From: DATKWU01 sp964653685
GTDB taxonomy: Bacteria; Patescibacteriota; Microgenomatia; PFEM01; JAHIFH01
Assembly: GCA_964653685.1 (NCBI GenBank)
Contig: CAZZHA010000008.1
Location: 1 to 24,741, forward strand
DNA: 24,741 bases
Direction of reading: 5' to 3'
Below, in pieces: positions 22,976 through 24,741 of this stretch. Under the pieces are notes generated by a model. That model was not told the DNA's origin. It saw only the letters and a program-made list of their open reading frames with translations, and did not search any database. The translations under genes were made by a program, and so were the position numbers. Numbering within the stretch: position 1 is the first letter of the stretch; each line of letters starts with the position of its first letter.

Positions 22976-23005
22976 TTTACATTATATCATTAGACTTTGT
23001 ATAAT
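22976..23005 (+). promoter_or_regulatory. Distal promoter of the CPBP protease gene
   Basis: TTTACA (22976-22981), an 18-nt spacer, then TATAAT (23000-23005). The predicted start, about 23012, would give a leader of about 50 nt. It overlaps the divergent -10 box of PBP copy 2. Confidence 0.45.
22981..22989 (-). promoter_or_regulatory. Extended -10 promoter of PBP copy 2
   Basis: On the minus strand TGATATAAT (22989-22981) is a perfect extended -10. The predicted start, about 22974, is 2 nt before ATG 22972, implying a leaderless mRNA. No -35 is evident. Confidence 0.6.
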
Positions 23006-23022
23006 TTTATTGAAAAGGAAAT

Positions 23023-23050
23023 TAGACAAATTATAAGCAAGATGTATAAT
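23023..23050 (+). promoter_or_regulatory. Proximal promoter of the CPBP protease gene
   Basis: TAGACA (23023-23028), a 16-nt spacer, then a perfect TATAAT (23045-23050). The predicted start, about 23057, is 5 nt before ATG 23062. Confidence 0.55.
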
Positions 23051-23061
23051 TGATTCGAAAA

Positions 23062-23748
23062 ATGATATTCCAGAAATTTTTTGGTAAGGTTCTTCATCAT
23101 GGCCAGCTTTCAATTAAACACGTCTTTTCTCTTTTTTGTTTTATTTTTGCTTTTTGGTCTCTTTACCGCTACTTTCCTGAAATTTTCCCTCAATGGTTAG
23201 AAGAACTAATTTTCAAACCACTGATTTGGTTGTTGCCGACCTTTTGGTTGGTACGCCAGGTCGAGAAAGAAAAATTGGTTTCCTTAGGCTTGACGAAAAA
23301 AAATCTTTTTCCGGCTATTTATTGGGGAGTTGGTTTAGGGATTATTTTTGCGGCCGAGGGTTTAGTAACGAATATTCTTAAATATCAAGGCCTTCACTTA
23401 CCCGAATTAAATTACTCACCTTTAAGCCTGATTGGTTTAATTCTTCTTTCTTTTGTAACTGCTTTTAGTGAAGAAATTGTTTTTAGAGGTTATATTTTTA
23501 CGCGTTTGTGGCGGATTTGGCAAAATGAATGGCTAGCTAATTTAGTTTCCGCCTTTCTTTTTGCCCTGATTCATTTACCAATCGGCCTTTTTGTTTTGAG
23601 TTATGCGCCAATGATTATGATCGCCTATCTCTTTTTTGTTTTTGTTTATGGTTTTGGGGCGGCTTTTGTTTTTGGAAGAAGCGAAAATATTCTTTCTGCC
23701 ATTCTAATGCATGTCTTCTGGAGTTGGCCAATTATTCTGTTTAGGTAA
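23062..23748 (+). CDS. CPBP/CAAX-type intramembrane metalloprotease (PF02517-like)
   Basis: From ATG 23062 the protein has 228 residues. A TTG at 23050 would overlap the TATAAT box and is unlikely. About six membrane helices carry the Abi/CPBP motifs SEEIVFRGYIF (Glu137, Glu138, Arg142), FALIHLP (His171) and AILMHVFWSW (His217), which line a metal-dependent glutamate-type active site within the membrane. Bacterial members process membrane proteins or peptides, or act in bacteriocin self-immunity; no bacteriocin gene is visible here. It is followed at 7 nt by the DUF6485-like gene. Confidence 0.88.
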   Translation: MIFQKFFGKVLHHGQLSIKHVFSLFCFIFAFWSLYRYFPEIFPQWLEELIFKPLIWLLPTFWLVRQVEKEKLVSLGLTKKNLFPAIYWGVGLGIIFAAEGLVTNILKYQGLHLPELNYSPLSLIGLILLSFVTAFSEEIVFRGYIFTRLWRIWQNEWLANLVSAFLFALIHLPIGLFVLSYAPMIMIAYLFFVFVYGFGAAFVFGRSENILSAILMHVFWSWPIILFR

Positions 23749-23755
23749 TTGATTA

Positions 23756-23953
23756 ATGGACTGTAAAGTTGACGAGAATTTAAAAGACTGTCCTTGTACT
23801 TATCCTGGTTGCCCAAGAAAAGGGAAGTGTTGTGATTGCCTGAAGCATCATCTGGTTAATGATGAATTACCAGCTTGTTGTTTTCCATCGGAGATAGAAA
23901 AAACCTATGATAGAAGTTTTAAGAAATTTATTGAAAATCAGAGATTGTCTTAA
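23756..23953 (+). CDS. Small cysteine-rich cytosolic protein (DUF6485-like)
   Basis: The 65-residue protein has nine cysteines (residues 3, 12, 14, 19, 25, 26, 28, 41 and 42) in LKDCPCTYPGCPRKGKCCDC and LPACCFP, plus His31-His32, then EIEKTYDRSFKKFIEN. This matches the DUF6485 pattern (CPCTYPGCxRKGxCC...LPACxFP...KTYDRS) as I remember it. The cysteine clusters suggest zinc or Fe-S binding. There is no signal peptide. The function is unknown. It is probably co-transcribed with the CPBP protease. Confidence 0.8.
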   Translation: MDCKVDENLKDCPCTYPGCPRKGKCCDCLKHHLVNDELPACCFPSEIEKTYDRSFKKFIENQRLS

Positions 23954-23973
23954 ATCAATATTTGTTGTAATAA
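23945..23973 (+). promoter_or_regulatory. Promoter of the DUF5667-like gene
   Basis: TTGTCT (23945-23950), a 17-nt spacer, then TAATAA (23968-23973, continuing T). The predicted start, about 23980, gives a 30-nt leader. Confidence 0.45.
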
Positions 23974-23981
23974 TTTAAATA

Positions 23982-24004
23982 CTTCTTTTCTAAGAAGGGA
24001 GGTG
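23982..24004 (+). promoter_or_regulatory. Hairpin abutting a near-perfect Shine-Dalgarno
   Basis: CTTCTT (23982-23987) and AAGAAG (23992-23997) form a 6-bp stem with a TTCT loop. GGAGGTG (23998-24004), almost the full anti-16S complement, follows at once and ends 5 nt before ATG 24010. It is the strongest ribosome binding site in the window. Confidence 0.6.
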
Positions 24005-24009
24005 AAAAG

Positions 24010-24642
24010 ATGAAAATCTTGAGAAAAGCGATTTTAATATTAACTTTATTAGTTTTTGCGACCGGAATTTTAGGGGCCTCGATTTGGCAGACAGTTGCTC
24101 AGGCAACTGGGGAAGATAGTGTTTTGTTAATTGAAGGTGAAGAAACCGCTGGTTCAATTCCAGGGCAGGCAACTGAAGAAGGCAATAAAGTCGATTATGA
24201 TCTTCACTGGGGCGGCACTCTTTATTCTGGTATTCTACCTGATCATCTTTTATATCCTTTAAAAATGATTAGGGATAAAATTTGGCTTTTTTTGACGACT
24301 GATCCTTTGAAAAAAGCCGAGCTTTATCTGAAATTTGCTGATAAACGTCTTTTGGCGGCTGAAGCTTTGGTCAATGTCAATAAGATTGATTTAGGGATAA
24401 CTACTTTAACTAAGGCCGAGAAATACTTAGAGCAAGCGGTTAGTCAGGAAAAAGTAGCTAAAGAAGCCGGTAAGGAAACCACAGAACTTTTAGAGAAATT
24501 ATCTCAAGCCACTCTCAAACATGAGGAGGTAATTTTAAAATTTGAGAAAAAAATTCCTAACACGGCCAGACCAGTTTATGATAGCGCTCTCCAATATGCT
24601 CGCCAAGGACATCAGCAAGTAATGGAGAGATTAGGAAAATAA
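24010..24642 (+). CDS. Secreted DUF5667-like helical protein
   Basis: The 210-residue protein has a signal peptide (MKILRKAILILTLLVFATGILGASIW..QAT), an acidic linker, then SGILPDHLLYPLKMIRDKIW and FLTTDPLKKAELYLKFADKRL. These match the DUF5667 pattern (LPDSPLYxLK..., DPxKKAEL...AxxRLxEA) known from Patescibacteria and Actinobacteria. The rest is predicted helical with KAEKYLEQAV-type heptads. It is probably exported and cell-wall- or membrane-associated. Its function is unknown. It has its own promoter, a leader and a very strong Shine-Dalgarno, suggesting abundant expression. Confidence 0.82.
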   Translation: MKILRKAILILTLLVFATGILGASIWQTVAQATGEDSVLLIEGEETAGSIPGQATEEGNKVDYDLHWGGTLYSGILPDHLLYPLKMIRDKIWLFLTTDPLKKAELYLKFADKRLLAAEALVNVNKIDLGITTLTKAEKYLEQAVSQEKVAKEAGKETTELLEKLSQATLKHEEVILKFEKKIPNTARPVYDSALQYARQGHQQVMERLGK

Positions 24643-24667
24643 TATTGTTTGAGATAGTGATTGATAG

Positions 24668-24698
24668 TTGACGAGAGTCCTATTTAGAGTTTTATAAT
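24668..24698 (+). promoter_or_regulatory. Promoter reading out of the window
   Basis: TTGACG (24668-24673), a 19-nt spacer, then a perfect TATAAT (24693-24698). The predicted start is about 24705. No ATG follows within the remaining 37 nt, so the transcript has a leader or is an RNA gene. TGCC and GGCA can form a short stem near 24723-24736. Confidence 0.5.
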
Positions 24699-24741
24699 TA
24701 TTCGCAGCTTCTAGATTGTTCCTGCCCCAAGAGGCAAATTA

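Noticed and set aside
23050..23052. TTG as start codon of the CPBP protease gene
   Set aside because: Its first T is the last base of a perfect TATAAT box; ATG 23062 is the first good start after the predicted transcription start.
1..24741. tRNA, rRNA, CRISPR arrays, insertion sequences, phage or toxin-antitoxin genes
   Set aside because: Looked for T-arm-like sequences, regularly spaced repeats, transposase motifs and terminal inverted repeats; none seen.

Overview
This is an AT-rich, very tightly packed bacterial chromosome segment. The gene content points to a Candidate Phyla Radiation (Patescibacteria) organism, perhaps of the Microgenomates or a related lineage. The pointers are a small cysteine-rich orphan pseudopilin, a DUF5667-type secreted protein, a DUF6485-type mini-protein, a shortened glycolysis operon with an archaeal-type triosephosphate isomerase, two PBP1A-like synthases, and almost no intergenic DNA. 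TGA is used as an ordinary stop (in most of the 4-nt ATGA overlaps), which argues against the TGA-recoding Gracilibacteria/Absconditabacteria. The lineage is inferred from content and not proven. I see no rRNA, tRNA, CRISPR array, insertion sequence or phage gene. No intergenic gap exceeds 300 bases.

Layout. (1) 1-306: C-terminal end of an unknown, probably secreted protein, followed by a terminator and a second hairpin. (2) 435-6537: a cell-surface block with a polytopic membrane protein, a tiny K/E-rich ORF, an alkaline-phosphatase-superfamily phosphodiesterase with an overlapping small membrane protein, and, divergently, a secreted beta-propeller/carbohydrate-binding-like protein coupled by 1 nt to a membrane sulfatase-fold enzyme with a predicted Thr nucleophile. 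(3) 6569-7207: a pseudopilin with 14 cysteines. (4) 7210-9230: an Rrf2/IscR-like regulator, IscS and IscU in one operon behind a perfect 25-bp operator-like dyad. (5) 9205-10182: a convergent CapA-like protein. (6) 10241-16262: a two-helix membrane protein, then a seven-gene operon (TPI, LOG-fold protein, PGK, GAPDH, DeoC, class II aldolase, PfkB kinase) in which all six junctions overlap by 4-7 nt. (7) 16344-18433: a radical SAM SPL-like protein, an MTH938-like protein and a membrane-anchored beta-lactamase-fold protein. (8) 18396-22972: two tandem PBP1A paralogues on the minus strand. (9) 23062-24642: a CPBP/CAAX protease, a DUF6485-like protein and a DUF5667-like secreted protein, then a strong promoter reading off the window end.

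How the genes fit together. The seven-gene operon covers fructose-phosphate to 3-phosphoglycerate, with PfkB as candidate phosphofructokinase. DeoC, and possibly the LOG-fold protein, could feed sugar phosphates from scavenged nucleotides into the GAPDH/PGK ATP-yielding steps. The Rrf2-IscS-IscU operon is a self-regulated Fe-S assembly unit and could supply the radical SAM protein. The PBPs and the beta-lactamase-fold protein act on peptidoglycan, and the block at 435-6537 probably modifies the cell surface.

The most striking signal not explained by gene families is regulatory. Most first genes of transcription units have a sigma70-like -10 box about 6-12 nt before the ATG, so their mRNAs should be leaderless or nearly so. 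Many operon-internal genes carry Shine-Dalgarno sequences instead. Only a few first genes (7271, 10241, 24010) have true leaders.
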